Shown piece by piece: positions 27,905 to 38,402 of a stretch of 64,000 nucleotides of DNA (the first letter of the stretch is position 1; every line of letters starts with the position of its first letter). The notes under the pieces are model-generated. The model did not search any database. It saw only the letters and a list, made by a program, of their open reading frames with translations, and was not told the origin of the DNA. Source of the stretch: an uncultured Pelagibacteraceae bacterium (lineage in GTDB: Bacteria; Pseudomonadota; Alphaproteobacteria; Pelagibacterales; Pelagibacteraceae); the NCBI GenBank assembly GCA_902523495.1, contig CABYZU010000002.1:1-64000 (forward strand), given 5' to 3'. The translations under genes were made by a program, and so were the position numbers.

Positions 27905-29782
27905 TTGGCAAGTTTAATAGGTTCTTATTCATTAGGTTTTGGACTTTTCTTTTCATTTCTTATTATTTTTTTTTCTTTCAGAAATTTAAGAAATACTGAA
28001 ATTTTAGATAAAAGAATTTTATCTTTTACATTTATTCAATTTTTTTTTGTAGTAATTAGTTTTTTAGGGTTAATTGTATCTTTTGTTAACTCAGATTTTA
28101 GCAACGAAACTGTTTTCAATAACTCTCACACAACCAAACCATTATTTTACAAAATCTCAGGAACCTGGGGAAATCATGAGGGGAGTTTATTGTTATGGCT
28201 GCTAGTATTAACTTTATTTATTTCAATTTTTTTAATTAAATCTAAACAACAGCCAAAAAAATATAGAATTTTTACTTTATTGTTTCAACAAATAATAATT
28301 ATTGGCTTTTTTATTTTTTTAATCAAAACCTCCAGTCCATTTAATTATATTTCCCCAACACCAAATGAGGGTTTAGGTTTGAACCCAATATTACAAGATC
28401 CTGCTTTAGCGATACATCCACCAATTTTATATTTGGGCTATGTAGGTTCCTCGATAATTTTCTCATCAGCTCTTGCCGCTATGGTTACATCATATGTATC
28501 AAAAGAATGGGCGAAACATGTTAAACAATGGGTATTAGCCTCTTGGGTTTTTCTTACACTAGGAATTTTACTTGGATCTATTTGGGCATACTATGAATTA
28601 GGTTGGGGAGGTTTTTGGTTTTGGGATCCAGTTGAAAATGTATCTTTAATGCCATGGTTTGCGTTAACAACTTTACTTCACTGTATACTAGTCTTGGAGA
28701 AGAAGAAAATATTAACCTCATGGGCCATGATATTATCAATTGCAACTTTTGCTTTAAGTATGAGTGGTACTTTTTTAGTAAGATCTGGAATTTTAAATTC
28801 AGTTCATACATTTGCAAATGATCCAGAGAGAGGTTTATTTATTTTAATTTTTCTTTTTATACTTATTTTTTTATCTATTTTTATTTTTATTTTTTTTCAC
28901 ACAGAAAAAGAAAAATTAGAAAATAGTTTTTTTTGGCTTAGTAAAGAGTCATCTATTTTAGTTAATAATTGGTTTATGATGTATTTTTTATCAGTAGTTT
29001 TGATAGGGACAATTTATCCAATATTTTTAGAAGTTTTAACCACAAATAAAATATCCGTTGGACCTCCTTTTTATAACAAACTCATATTGCCTTTCTTAAT
29101 TCCATTTTTAGTAGCTATGGCAATAGGACCAAATCTCAATTGGGTTAAATCAGATTTTAAAAATAAGTTTTATATGACAATGTTTTTAATAATATCGTTT
29201 TTGTTATCAGCATTAATAATCAAACAATTTGATATAAATTTTTTGATTAACACAATTTTAGTTACTTCTGCTTTCTTTTTATTTTTTTCTACTTTTAGGG
29301 AATTTTTTGTCAAAAGATTTAGAAATTTATCTCAGAATATTGCTCATTTTGGTTTTAGTTTATTAATTCTAAGTATTCTATTTAATAATATTTTTTCTAA
29401 TGAAGTAATTACTAATCTAAAAATTGGTGAAACATTTAAGACTGAAAAATTTACAATAAATTTTGAAAAAATTGAGCAAGAAGATGAAAAAAATTTTAAA
29501 GCAATTAAAGGAAAATTTAATGTGCAAAATTTAGATGGGACGTTAGATATTCTAAACCCTGAGTTAAGAATATACAATCAACCAAATATAATTACGAGCG
29601 AGGCTGACATTAAAACTAACTTACTTACAGATAAATTTATGACAATGAATTATGTTCAGAACCAGGAATACTTCAATATTAGATATCAAGTAAAACCTTT
29701 TATGATTTGGATATGGATTTCAGTAATATTAATAAGTTTTGGTGGCTTTTTAAGTTTTTTTAAAAAAAGATATGAAATCTAA
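27905..29782 (+). CDS. ccmF: CcmF heme lyase subunit
   Basis: KISGTWGNHEGSLLLW; GLGLNPILQDPALAIHPPILYLGYVG; ELGWGGFWFWDPVENVSLMPW; TTG start. Confidence 0.96.
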   Translation: MASLIGSYSLGFGLFFSFLIIFFSFRNLRNTEILDKRILSFTFIQFFFVVISFLGLIVSFVNSDFSNETVFNNSHTTKPLFYKISGTWGNHEGSLLLWLLVLTLFISIFLIKSKQQPKKYRIFTLLFQQIIIIGFFIFLIKTSSPFNYISPTPNEGLGLNPILQDPALAIHPPILYLGYVGSSIIFSSALAAMVTSYVSKEWAKHVKQWVLASWVFLTLGILLGSIWAYYELGWGGFWFWDPVENVSLMPWFALTTLLHCILVLEKKKILTSWAMILSIATFALSMSGTFLVRSGILNSVHTFANDPERGLFILIFLFILIFLSIFIFIFFHTEKEKLENSFFWLSKESSILVNNWFMMYFLSVVLIGTIYPIFLEVLTTNKISVGPPFYNKLILPFLIPFLVAMAIGPNLNWVKSDFKNKFYMTMFLIISFLLSALIIKQFDINFLINTILVTSAFFLFFSTFREFFVKRFRNLSQNIAHFGFSLLILSILFNNIFSNEVITNLKIGETFKTEKFTINFEKIEQEDEKNFKAIKGKFNVQNLDGTLDILNPELRIYNQPNIITSEADIKTNLLTDKFMTMNYVQNQEYFNIRYQVKPFMIWIWISVILISFGGFLSFFKKRYEI

Positions 29783-30290
29783 ATTTATCCCGCTAATTTT
29801 AATTTTATTTTTTTTAATTACTTTTGTAATTTTTTTCAAAGGCTTAAGAAATTCAAATATTTATATTCCTGACACCAATTTAAAAAAAGCAGTTCCATCA
29901 TTCGAGTTAAAATCTTTTGAGAATGGCTCTATTGTCATTTCAGAAAAAATTTTTGAAGATAATGATTATTATTTTATGAACATCTGGGCATCATGGTGTA
30001 TTCCTTGTAAAGAGGAACATGAATTTCTAATGGAATTAAAAAAAGACGACAGAATAGAATTAATAGGATTTAATTATAAAGACAACTATACAAATGCCTC
30101 AAGTTTTTTAAAAGATTTGGGAAATCCTTATGATATAATTGTATCAGATAAGAATGGCATAGCATCAATTGATTGGGGTGCTTATGGGGTGCCAGAAAGT
30201 TTTTTGGTATATCAAAATAAAATTATAAAAAGATTTATTGGACCAATAAACAATGAGGATTTATTAGAAATTCAGAAAATAATTAGATGA
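29772..30290 (+). CDS. ccmG: Thiol:disulfide interchange protein CcmG/DsbE
   Basis: NIWASWCIPCKEEH; DWGAYGVPESFLV. Confidence 0.95.
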   Translation: MKSKFIPLILILFFLITFVIFFKGLRNSNIYIPDTNLKKAVPSFELKSFENGSIVISEKIFEDNDYYFMNIWASWCIPCKEEHEFLMELKKDDRIELIGFNYKDNYTNASSFLKDLGNPYDIIVSDKNGIASIDWGAYGVPESFLVYQNKIIKRFIGPINNEDLLEIQKIIR

Positions 30291-30649
30291 AATTTATTCA
30301 TATATTTTTGATTGTAGCTATAATTTTAAATTTTAATTTCTTAAAGGCAGATGAAGTTAAAACTGAAAATAAAATAGCCAAAAATTTGAGATGCTTAATT
30401 TGTCAAGGCCAATCTGTGTATGACTCAGATTCAGAGTTCGCGATAAGTCTAAAGTTAGTTATTAAAAATAAAATCCAGGAAGGTCTAAGTGAGGAACAAA
30501 TATATAGTTTTTTAAAAATGAAATATGGAGAATGGATATTGTATGATCCAGTTTTCAACAGAAATACCTATTTTTTATGGTTATTGCCTATCTTGATATT
30601 CTTAGCGGGTGGTGCAATAATCGTTAAAAGGTTTTATAATAAAAAATAA
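30287..30649 (+). CDS. ccmH: Cytochrome c maturation protein CcmH
   Basis: IAKNLRCLICQGQSVYDSDSEFA (LRCxxCQ motif). Confidence 0.95.
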   Translation: MKFIHIFLIVAIILNFNFLKADEVKTENKIAKNLRCLICQGQSVYDSDSEFAISLKLVIKNKIQEGLSEEQIYSFLKMKYGEWILYDPVFNRNTYFLWLLPILIFLAGGAIIVKRFYNKK

Positions 30650-30664
30650 TCTTAATAAGAAATA

Positions 30665-31174
30665 ATGAGTTTAAAAAAAATTTTTTTAGTTTTGTTAATT
30701 TTTGTTCTGCCTTCAAAGTTAATTGGAGATACTGATATTGAAAATGACAACCATCAATTTAATCTATACCTTGGGAATTTTGATTTTAGTGATGATAAAC
30801 AAAAGGCAACACTGCTAGGGTTCCAGCACCAAAATGAAGATTTAAATAGGAATACATTTTTAGGGAATATTTCGCCTGTGACAGGAGGTTTTATAACAGA
30901 AAATTCTGCAGCATATATTTACACAGGTGTAGAGTGGAATATGGACATGGGCCAATTTTTTTTTACTCCAAGCTTTACTCCTGGACTTTACCATGAAGGC
31001 GATGGAAAGGATCTTGGACATGTTCTTGAATTTAAGTCAGAGTTACAGCTTTCTTATAAAACTACAGATACAACAAATTTTGCTGTATCATATAATCATG
31101 TGTCTAATGCTAGTTTAGGCGATAAAAATCCTGGGGCAAATAGTTATATGTTTAATTTCCTTAAAAAGTTTTAA
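30665..31174 (+). CDS. PagL-like acyloxyacyl hydrolase / lipid A deacylase family
   Basis: Signal peptide, beta-rich, C-terminal SYNHVSNASLGDKNPGANSYMFNFLKKF (H-x-SN...NPG pattern). Confidence 0.75.
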   Translation: MSLKKIFLVLLIFVLPSKLIGDTDIENDNHQFNLYLGNFDFSDDKQKATLLGFQHQNEDLNRNTFLGNISPVTGGFITENSAAYIYTGVEWNMDMGQFFFTPSFTPGLYHEGDGKDLGHVLEFKSELQLSYKTTDTTNFAVSYNHVSNASLGDKNPGANSYMFNFLKKF

Positions 31175-31182
31175 GAAAAATC

Positions 31183-32334
31183 ATGAATTTAAAAGATTGC
31201 CATAATTTTAGTGACTTTAGAAAATTAGCTCAAAAAAAACTACCATCACCCATTTTTCATTATATTGATGGTGCAGCAGATGATGAAGTTACATATGCTA
31301 GGAATACTAGTGCATTCGACGATGTAGATTTAGTTCCTAATGTTTTGCGGGGAGTTGAAGAAGTTGATTTGTCTACCACCATATTTGGAAAAAAATTAGA
31401 TTTACCTTTTTATTTATCTCCAACAGCTTTACAGAGACTTTTTCATTACGACGGAGAAAGAGCAGTTGGAAAAGCTGCAAAAAAATTTAATACAATGTTT
31501 GGTGTTTCTGCTCTAGCCACAGTTAGTGTTGAGGAAATTTCCTCAATGATTGACACACCTAAAATGTTTCAGTTTTATTTTCATAAAGATAGAGGATTAA
31601 ACGACTCTTGTTTGGAAAGAGCTAAAGCAGCAAATTTTGATGTCATGGCTTTAACAGTTGATACTATTACTGGAGGAAATAGGGAGAGAGACTTAAGAAC
31701 AGGATTTACCTCCCCGCCAAAGTTAACTTTAGCAAGTTTATTTAGTTTTGCTACTAAGCCAATGTGGGGAATTAATTATTTAACAAAAGGTAAGTTTGAA
31801 TTACCTCATTTACAAGATTTTGTGAAAGAAGGCACTGATGTAAACTCATCAATTGGAAATTATTTTTCAACTATGTTGGATCAATCCATGAATTGGAAAG
31901 ACGCAGAAAATCTTTGTTCTAAATGGGGAGGTCATTTTGCTCTCAAAGGAGTTATGAGCGTAGAAGATGCAAAAAGAGCGGTAGACATAGGTTGCACAGG
32001 TATAATGGTATCAAATCATGGCGGAAGACAGTTAGATGGATCTAGAGCGCCTTTTGATCAACTTGCAGAAATTGTTGATGCGGTTGGAGATAAATTAGAC
32101 GTGATTTGTGAAGGTGGAATTCATAGAGGAACTCATATGTTAAAAGCCTTATCATTAGGTGCGAAAGCATGTTCAGGTGGTAGACTTTATCTTTACGCTT
32201 TAGCAGCTGCTGGCCAAGCTGGAGTTGAGAGAGCATTAGAAAAGTATAGAACTGAATTAGAGCGTAATATGAAACTTATGGGCTGTACAAAAATAAGTGA
32301 TTTAAGTCGAAATAATTTAAGATTCAGAAGATAG
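31183..32334 (+). CDS. FMN-dependent alpha-hydroxy acid dehydrogenase (LldD family), copy 1
   Basis: FHYIDGAADDEVT; LFHYDGERAVGKAA; ALKGVMSVEDAKRAVDIGCTGIMVSNHGGRQLDGSRAPFD. Confidence 0.93.
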   Translation: MNLKDCHNFSDFRKLAQKKLPSPIFHYIDGAADDEVTYARNTSAFDDVDLVPNVLRGVEEVDLSTTIFGKKLDLPFYLSPTALQRLFHYDGERAVGKAAKKFNTMFGVSALATVSVEEISSMIDTPKMFQFYFHKDRGLNDSCLERAKAANFDVMALTVDTITGGNRERDLRTGFTSPPKLTLASLFSFATKPMWGINYLTKGKFELPHLQDFVKEGTDVNSSIGNYFSTMLDQSMNWKDAENLCSKWGGHFALKGVMSVEDAKRAVDIGCTGIMVSNHGGRQLDGSRAPFDQLAEIVDAVGDKLDVICEGGIHRGTHMLKALSLGAKACSGGRLYLYALAAAGQAGVERALEKYRTELERNMKLMGCTKISDLSRNNLRFRR

Positions 32335-33485
32335 TGAGTTTAAAAAATTGCTATAATTTCCAGGATTTTAGAAATTTAGCAAAAAAAAAATTACCATCAC
32401 CAATTTTTCATTATATTGATGGTGGTTCCGATGATGAAGCTACTTTAAGAAGAAACACAGACTCATTTAATGAATGTGACTTAGTTCCAAATGTTTTAGC
32501 AAATGTTGGTAAACCTGATTTAACAACAACTTTGTTTGGAAGAAAAATAGATATGCCAATTTTTCTTTCTCCAGCCGCAATGCAGAGACTTTATCATGTT
32601 GATGGAGATAAAGCCTCAGCAAGAGCAGCAGAAAAATTTGGAACATTTTACAGTATGTCTTCGATGAGTAATAACTCTATTGAGGAGATATCCAATATTT
32701 CAAGTGGTCCAAAATTATTTCAACTTTATGTTCATAAAGATAAATCAATCACAGATGATTTGATTGATAGGTCAAGAAGATCAGGATTTGATGCAATGTG
32801 TCTGACTGTAGATACTTTAGTAGCAGGAAACAGAGAAAAAGATCATAGAACAGGATTTACAACACCCCCAAAATTTACATTGGAAAGCTTAATGAGTTTT
32901 GCGATGAGACCAGGTTGGGTTTTTAATTATTTAACTGGAAAAAAATTTGAACTCTCAAATGTAAAGAAAAAAACAGACAAAGGAACGAACATTGCAAAAT
33001 CAGTTATTGAATATATTAATGAGCAGTATGATCCATTGATGGGATGGAAAGATGCAGAATATTGTGCAAAAAAATGGAATGGACCATTTGCTCTAAAAGG
33101 AGTTATGTCAGTTGAGGATGCAAAAAAGGCAGTTGATATTGGATGTACTGCTATTATGATCTCAAATCATGGAGGAAGACAGCTAGATGGCTCTAGATCA
33201 CCTTTTGATCAAGTGAAAGCGATTTCAGATGCAGTTGGTGATAAACTTGAAATTATTTTAGATGGAGGTGTAAGAAGAGGAACTCACGTGTTGAAAGCAA
33301 TCGCTGCTGGAGCCAAAGCTTGTAGTTTTGGAAAGATGTTTTTGTTCTCTTTGGCCGCAGGGGGTCAACAAGGCGTTGAACATTTACTTAAAAACATGCA
33401 CGATGAGATAAATAGAAATATGGTTTTAATGGGGTGCAAAAATTTAAAAGAGTTGAATAGTTCAAAATTAATATATAGAAAATAG
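32334..33485 (+). CDS. FMN-dependent alpha-hydroxy acid dehydrogenase (LldD family), copy 2
   Basis: Paralogue of preceding gene, GTG start overlapping previous TAG; ISNHGGRQLDGSRSPFDQ. Confidence 0.93.
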   Translation: MSLKNCYNFQDFRNLAKKKLPSPIFHYIDGGSDDEATLRRNTDSFNECDLVPNVLANVGKPDLTTTLFGRKIDMPIFLSPAAMQRLYHVDGDKASARAAEKFGTFYSMSSMSNNSIEEISNISSGPKLFQLYVHKDKSITDDLIDRSRRSGFDAMCLTVDTLVAGNREKDHRTGFTTPPKFTLESLMSFAMRPGWVFNYLTGKKFELSNVKKKTDKGTNIAKSVIEYINEQYDPLMGWKDAEYCAKKWNGPFALKGVMSVEDAKKAVDIGCTAIMISNHGGRQLDGSRSPFDQVKAISDAVGDKLEIILDGGVRRGTHVLKAIAAGAKACSFGKMFLFSLAAGGQQGVEHLLKNMHDEINRNMVLMGCKNLKELNSSKLIYRK

Positions 33486-33495
33486 GATTAAAATT

Positions 33496-34665
33496 ATGAA
33501 ATTAGCTAAAAGTTTAGAAAGATTAGGAACAGAGTCTGCATTTACAGTTTTGGCAGAAGCAAAAAAATTGGAAGCTCAAGGAAAACCTATGATCCATTTG
33601 GGATTGGGTCAGCCCGACTTTAAAACTCCTAAACATGTTGTTGATGCCGCAAAGAAAGCTTTAGATGATGGACATCATGGATACGTAATGTCAAATGGTA
33701 TTCCTGAATGTCGTCAAGCTGTAACAAGGTGGATAAAAAAACGTTACAATGTTGATATTGATTTCGAGAGAATACTAATCATGCCTGGTGGTAAACCCAC
33801 TATGAGTTATGCTATCCAATGTTTCGGTGAACCTGGAGCAGAAATTATACATCCAACACCTGCTTTCCCAATTTATGAGTCAATGATAAATTATACTGGT
33901 TCGACCTCCGTTCCATACGATTTAACTGAAAATAAAGATTTGAAATTTGATCCTGATAAAATATTATCTATGATTACTGATAAAACTCGACTGTTAATTT
34001 TAATCAATCCGAATAATCCAACAGGTAGCTTTGTAGAGAGAAAAGATATTGATGTTTTAGCAGACGGTCTTAAGAAATATCCTCATGTTACTATACTTAG
34101 TGATGAAATTTATAGCAGACAAATTTTTGATGGAAAAGAGATGCCAACATTTTTTAATTATCCAGAGTTAAGAGAAAGATTAATAGTATTAGAAGGATGG
34201 AGTAAAGCTTATTCAATGACTGGGTGGAGACTTGGTTGGAGCTTCTGGCCACAACATTTAGTTGAGCATGTTAATAAATTATTAATAAATAGTGTTTCAT
34301 GTGTTAATGCTGCTGCTCAGTTTGCAGGAATTGCTGCACTAGATGGACCAGATGACTCAATTGATGCAATGATGGAAAAATTTACTCAAAGAAGAGAAAT
34401 AATTTATAAGGGCTTAAATGATTTACCAGGCGTGGAATGTAGCTTGCCTGGTGGAGCCTTCTATGCATTTCCAAAAGTAATTGGTACTGGAATGAATGGA
34501 GCAGAGTTTGCTAGAAAAGCTATGCATGAAGCAGGAGTAGCAATAGTGCCTGGGTCAGCTTTTGGTGAAACTTGTCAAAATTATGTAAGATTTAGTTTTG
34601 CTGCATCCAGAGATAACATTTCACAGGCTTTAGAAAATATAAAGAAAATGCTTGCAAATAAATAA
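33496..34665 (+). CDS. Class I/II pyridoxal-phosphate aminotransferase
   Basis: LGLGQPDFKTPKHV; NPNNPTGSFV; SKAYSMTGWRLGW; VRFSFAASRDNI. Confidence 0.95.
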   Translation: MKLAKSLERLGTESAFTVLAEAKKLEAQGKPMIHLGLGQPDFKTPKHVVDAAKKALDDGHHGYVMSNGIPECRQAVTRWIKKRYNVDIDFERILIMPGGKPTMSYAIQCFGEPGAEIIHPTPAFPIYESMINYTGSTSVPYDLTENKDLKFDPDKILSMITDKTRLLILINPNNPTGSFVERKDIDVLADGLKKYPHVTILSDEIYSRQIFDGKEMPTFFNYPELRERLIVLEGWSKAYSMTGWRLGWSFWPQHLVEHVNKLLINSVSCVNAAAQFAGIAALDGPDDSIDAMMEKFTQRREIIYKGLNDLPGVECSLPGGAFYAFPKVIGTGMNGAEFARKAMHEAGVAIVPGSAFGETCQNYVRFSFAASRDNISQALENIKKMLANK

Positions 34666-34704
34666 GGTATATTTTTTTTATATTTTTTATTAGTATCAAT
34701 TCTT

Positions 34705-36078
34705 ATGAATAATCAAGTCCAAGCTGAATTTAAAAGAATTTTTAATTCCAGATTTTCAACCTCTGTGTCTACAAGAACAAATTATGCTAGAGGTGAAGAC
34801 ACCTATGATCCGATTTTATCAAAAGCCGTAGTATTTCCGGAGACTAATGAAGAGGTTTCTCAAATACTAAGAATTTGTAATGAACATAAAATTCCAGTTG
34901 TGCCTTTTGGCACAGGAACATCACTAGAAGGTAATGTTGTAGGTAATGAAGAAGGAATAACAATTTGTTTAGAAAAAATGAATAAAATTTTGAGTGTTAA
35001 CGCTGAGGACTTTGATTGCAGAGTTCAGGCTTGTGTAACAAAAGAGCAACTTAATGATTATTTAAGAGAAGATGGTGTTTTTTTTCCAATTGACCCAGGT
35101 GCTAATGCAGCTATTGGAGGTATGGCTTCTACCTCAGCTTCAGGAACAATGGCAGTTAAATATGGAACAATGAAAACCGTCATTTCGGGGCTCACTGTCG
35201 TTTTACCCTCTGGTGATATTATTAATACGGGAGGAAGAACTAAAAAAACTTCTGCTGGTTATAATTTAACTAATTTGTTCATAGGCTCTGAAGGAACGTT
35301 AGGAATAATAACAGAAGTTCAATTAAGACTTTCACCTATACCAGAGAGTATAATGTCTGCAGTTTGCCATTTTCCATCTTTAGAAAATGCAGTACAGACT
35401 GCGCAACAAGTAATCCAATATGGTGTACCAATTGCGAGAATTGAAATGCTGAATAAAGATCAAATGGGTATAAGTATAAATTATTCAAAATTAAGCAATA
35501 TAGAAGAGACGCCCACATTATTTTTTGAATTTCATGGATCAGAACTATCTAATAATGAAAATATCAAAATCGTAGAGGAAATATCTAATGATAATAATGG
35601 CAGCTCTTTTAAATGGGCTAAAGATTTAGAGGAAAGAAACAAACTTTGGAGAGCGAGATGGGATGTTTACTACTCAGTAAAAGCTTTAATAAATAATGGA
35701 AGAGTCTACTCAACTGACGTGTGTTTACCAATCTCAAGTATAACAGAGTGTGTAAATTATGCAGAAGAACAAGCAGAAAAATTTGGACTAAGAGCACCAA
35801 TGGTCGGACACTTAGGTGATGGAAATTTTCATGTGCTTTTACCATTCGATCCAGAAGACAAAGAAATGTATAAAAGAATTAAACAATTCAATGATTTGTT
35901 AATAAAAAAAGCGCTGGAATTAAATGGAACGATCACAGGAGAACATGGTGTAGGTCTTCACAAAAAAGAATATCTTTTAAAGGAGCATGGAGACAATATT
36001 CCAGTAATGAAATTAATAAAAAGAAGCATTGATCAAAACAATATCATGAATCCAGGTAAGATTTTCGATCTTAATTGA
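34705..36078 (+). CDS. FAD-linked oxidase, GlcD/D-lactate dehydrogenase family
   Basis: VVPFGTGTSLEGNV; GSEGTLGIITEVQLRLSP; VGHLGDGNFHVLLPF; GEHGVGLHKKEYL; NIMNPGKIF. Confidence 0.94.
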   Translation: MNNQVQAEFKRIFNSRFSTSVSTRTNYARGEDTYDPILSKAVVFPETNEEVSQILRICNEHKIPVVPFGTGTSLEGNVVGNEEGITICLEKMNKILSVNAEDFDCRVQACVTKEQLNDYLREDGVFFPIDPGANAAIGGMASTSASGTMAVKYGTMKTVISGLTVVLPSGDIINTGGRTKKTSAGYNLTNLFIGSEGTLGIITEVQLRLSPIPESIMSAVCHFPSLENAVQTAQQVIQYGVPIARIEMLNKDQMGISINYSKLSNIEETPTLFFEFHGSELSNNENIKIVEEISNDNNGSSFKWAKDLEERNKLWRARWDVYYSVKALINNGRVYSTDVCLPISSITECVNYAEEQAEKFGLRAPMVGHLGDGNFHVLLPFDPEDKEMYKRIKQFNDLLIKKALELNGTITGEHGVGLHKKEYLLKEHGDNIPVMKLIKRSIDQNNIMNPGKIFDLN

Positions 36079-36089
36079 TATAAAATTCT

Positions 36090-37043
36090 ATGAAAAAAAT
36101 CTTGATTACGAGAAAACTGATTAAAGATAGTGAAGATAAAGCTTCTAAAACATTTAATCCAATATTTAATACTAATGATGAGTTATACTCTCAGTCCAAA
36201 GTAGTAGATATGAGCCAAGGTTGCGATGGAATTTTAACATCACTCACTGATAAAATGGATAAAGAGACTATAAACAAGTTGCCAGATACAATTAAAATTA
36301 TCTCAAACTTTGCAGTAGGTTTTGGAAATATCGATTTAAATGCTGCTAATGAAAAAGGTATCGCAGTTACTAATACCCCAGATGTGTTGTCTGACGCTAC
36401 AGCAGAAATAGGTGTATTGTTAATATTAGGTGCATGTAGAAGAGCCTCTGAAGGTATCCAGTCAGCAAAAGATGGTGGTTGGAAATGGTCTGCAGATTAT
36501 TTGATTGGTAAACAATTAACTGGAACTAGATTGGGTATTTTAGGAATGGGAAGGATTGGACAGAAAATTGCAAGAATAGCAAAGTCTTTAGGCATGATCA
36601 TACATTATCATAATAGATCAAAGTTACCTAAAGATAAGGAAGATGGAGCAACTTACCATGACAATATTAAAAGTCTTTTTTCAGTCTCAGATGTCTTATC
36701 TATTTGTTGCCCTGCAACTAAAGAGACTGAAAATATGATAAATAAAGAAACAGTTGAGTATTTCCCAAAAGGGGCGGTAGTAACAAATGTTGCAAGAGGC
36801 GACATAGTTGATGACGAAGCTTTGATAGACGCACTTAATAGAAGAAAGATTTATGCAGTGGGTTTAGATGTTTACAAGAATGAACCAAATTTAAATCCCG
36901 GTTATTTAAAAATTAAATCAGCATTCATTTTACCTCATTTAGGAAGCGCAACTAAAGACACCAGAATTGCAATGGCTAATTTAGCAATTGATAATATTGA
37001 TGAGTTTTTCAACACTGGAAATTGTGTAAATAAAGTCAATTAA
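36090..37043 (+). CDS. D-2-hydroxyacid dehydrogenase (glyoxylate/hydroxypyruvate reductase-like)
   Basis: LGILGMGRIGQKIARIAKSLGM; VTNVARGDIVDDEALIDAL; FILPHLGSATKDTR. Confidence 0.93.
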   Translation: MKKILITRKLIKDSEDKASKTFNPIFNTNDELYSQSKVVDMSQGCDGILTSLTDKMDKETINKLPDTIKIISNFAVGFGNIDLNAANEKGIAVTNTPDVLSDATAEIGVLLILGACRRASEGIQSAKDGGWKWSADYLIGKQLTGTRLGILGMGRIGQKIARIAKSLGMIIHYHNRSKLPKDKEDGATYHDNIKSLFSVSDVLSICCPATKETENMINKETVEYFPKGAVVTNVARGDIVDDEALIDALNRRKIYAVGLDVYKNEPNLNPGYLKIKSAFILPHLGSATKDTRIAMANLAIDNIDEFFNTGNCVNKVN

Positions 37044-37159
37044 TACTACCCTAGATTGAATTTAATTAAATTTCTGCGGCATCAACACGTTTTTTTAGAA
37101 AGACTCTAATTTGATTCTATGTTTAATTACCCTAGTTAATTAACTAAAGAGGAGTAATA

Positions 37160-38317
37160 ATGACTAAAGAAAACAAATCATTGAAGATAAAAACATCTTC
37201 AAGACGTAAGTTCTTTAAAACTGCTGCTAAAGCTAGTGCTGTAGCTGCAGCTGCTGTTGCAATGCCAAACATAGCAACTGCTGGCGGTCACAAAACTTTA
37301 AAGATGCAAGCTGCATGGCCAAGTGGAGCGAACATCTTTTTTGAAATGGCCGGAGACTACTGCAAAATGGTAGATGAAATGTCTGGAGGCACACTTAAGA
37401 TAGATCTTCAACCAGTTGGAGCAGTCGTAAAGACTTCAGAAATCGGACAAGCAGTAAGTTCTGGTGTAGTTGATATGGGTCACTGGGTGACTGCATATTG
37501 GTATGGTAAAAATCCAGCTGCATCTTTATTTGGGACTGGTCCTTCATACGGTATGTCATCTCAAGAAGTTATGGGATGGATGGAATATGGTGGAGGGAGA
37601 AAACTATATGATGAAACACTTGCAAAAGTAGGTTTTGATTATATTGGATTTTTCCACATGCCTATGCCTGCGCAGCCTTTCGGTTGGTTCAAAAAGAACG
37701 TAACTAAAGTATCTGATGTTAAAGGTATGAAGTACAGAACAGTTGGTCTAGCGACTAACGTTTTAACCGCAATGGGAATGGTAGTTAGACAATTACCAGG
37801 TGGTGAAATTCAACCAGCTATGAAAACTGGTTTGATTGAAGCAGCTGAGTTTAACAACCCAACTTCAGACTCTCAATTTGGTATGCAAGATGTTTCTAAG
37901 CACTATCACTTAGGAAGCTTTCACCAATCTCAAGAGATGTTTGAAATTCCAGTTAACAAAAAAACATATAATAGCTTATCACCAGCGCACCAAGCAATAT
38001 TGAAAAATGCTGCTTATGCTGCAAATAGTGATAACTACTTTAAAGCTTTAGTGAGATACTCAGCTGACTTAGCTAAGTTAATGAACGAGCATAAAGTAAA
38101 TGTTTACCAAACTTCTGATGAAATCTTGGCTCAACAATTAAAGGGTTGGGATAAGGTGATTGGCGATTTTAATAAGAAAGATCCTTTCTTTAAAAAAGTT
38201 GTCGATTCTCAGAAATCATATGCGAAGAGAGTAATGAAATACTTGCTGATGAATCAGCCAAATTACAAACTTGCGTATGAAAATGAGTTTGGTCCAATTG
38301 GAAAAGTTAAGATATAA
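37160..38317 (+). CDS. TRAP transporter substrate-binding protein (DctP family) with Tat-like signal
   Basis: SSRRKFFKTAAKASAVAAAAVAMPNIATAGG; KTSEIGQAVSSGVVDMGHWVTAYW; YRTVGLATNVLTAMG. Confidence 0.94.
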   Translation: MTKENKSLKIKTSSRRKFFKTAAKASAVAAAAVAMPNIATAGGHKTLKMQAAWPSGANIFFEMAGDYCKMVDEMSGGTLKIDLQPVGAVVKTSEIGQAVSSGVVDMGHWVTAYWYGKNPAASLFGTGPSYGMSSQEVMGWMEYGGGRKLYDETLAKVGFDYIGFFHMPMPAQPFGWFKKNVTKVSDVKGMKYRTVGLATNVLTAMGMVVRQLPGGEIQPAMKTGLIEAAEFNNPTSDSQFGMQDVSKHYHLGSFHQSQEMFEIPVNKKTYNSLSPAHQAILKNAAYAANSDNYFKALVRYSADLAKLMNEHKVNVYQTSDEILAQQLKGWDKVIGDFNKKDPFFKKVVDSQKSYAKRVMKYLLMNQPNYKLAYENEFGPIGKVKI

Positions 38318-38339
38318 TTAACTTTTATAAATTTTATAA

Positions 38340-38363
38340 AGGGGGCTTCGGCCCCCTTTTTTG
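38340..38363 (+). terminator. Rho-independent terminator
   Basis: AAGGGGGC-TTCG-GCCCCCTT followed by T-tract, directly after dctP-like gene. Confidence 0.95.
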
Positions 38364-38402
38364 TTTGATTATTTAAGTACAATTCAATAAAAGTTTATAT
38401 CT

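Noticed and set aside
31183-33485. Large direct repeat / recent duplication or mobile element
   Set aside because: The two copies are clearly diverged paralogues with intact frames; no terminal repeats or transposase nearby.
38340-38363. GC-rich hairpin GGGGGCTTCGGCCCCC as a novel element
   Set aside because: It is a textbook intrinsic terminator after the DctP gene.
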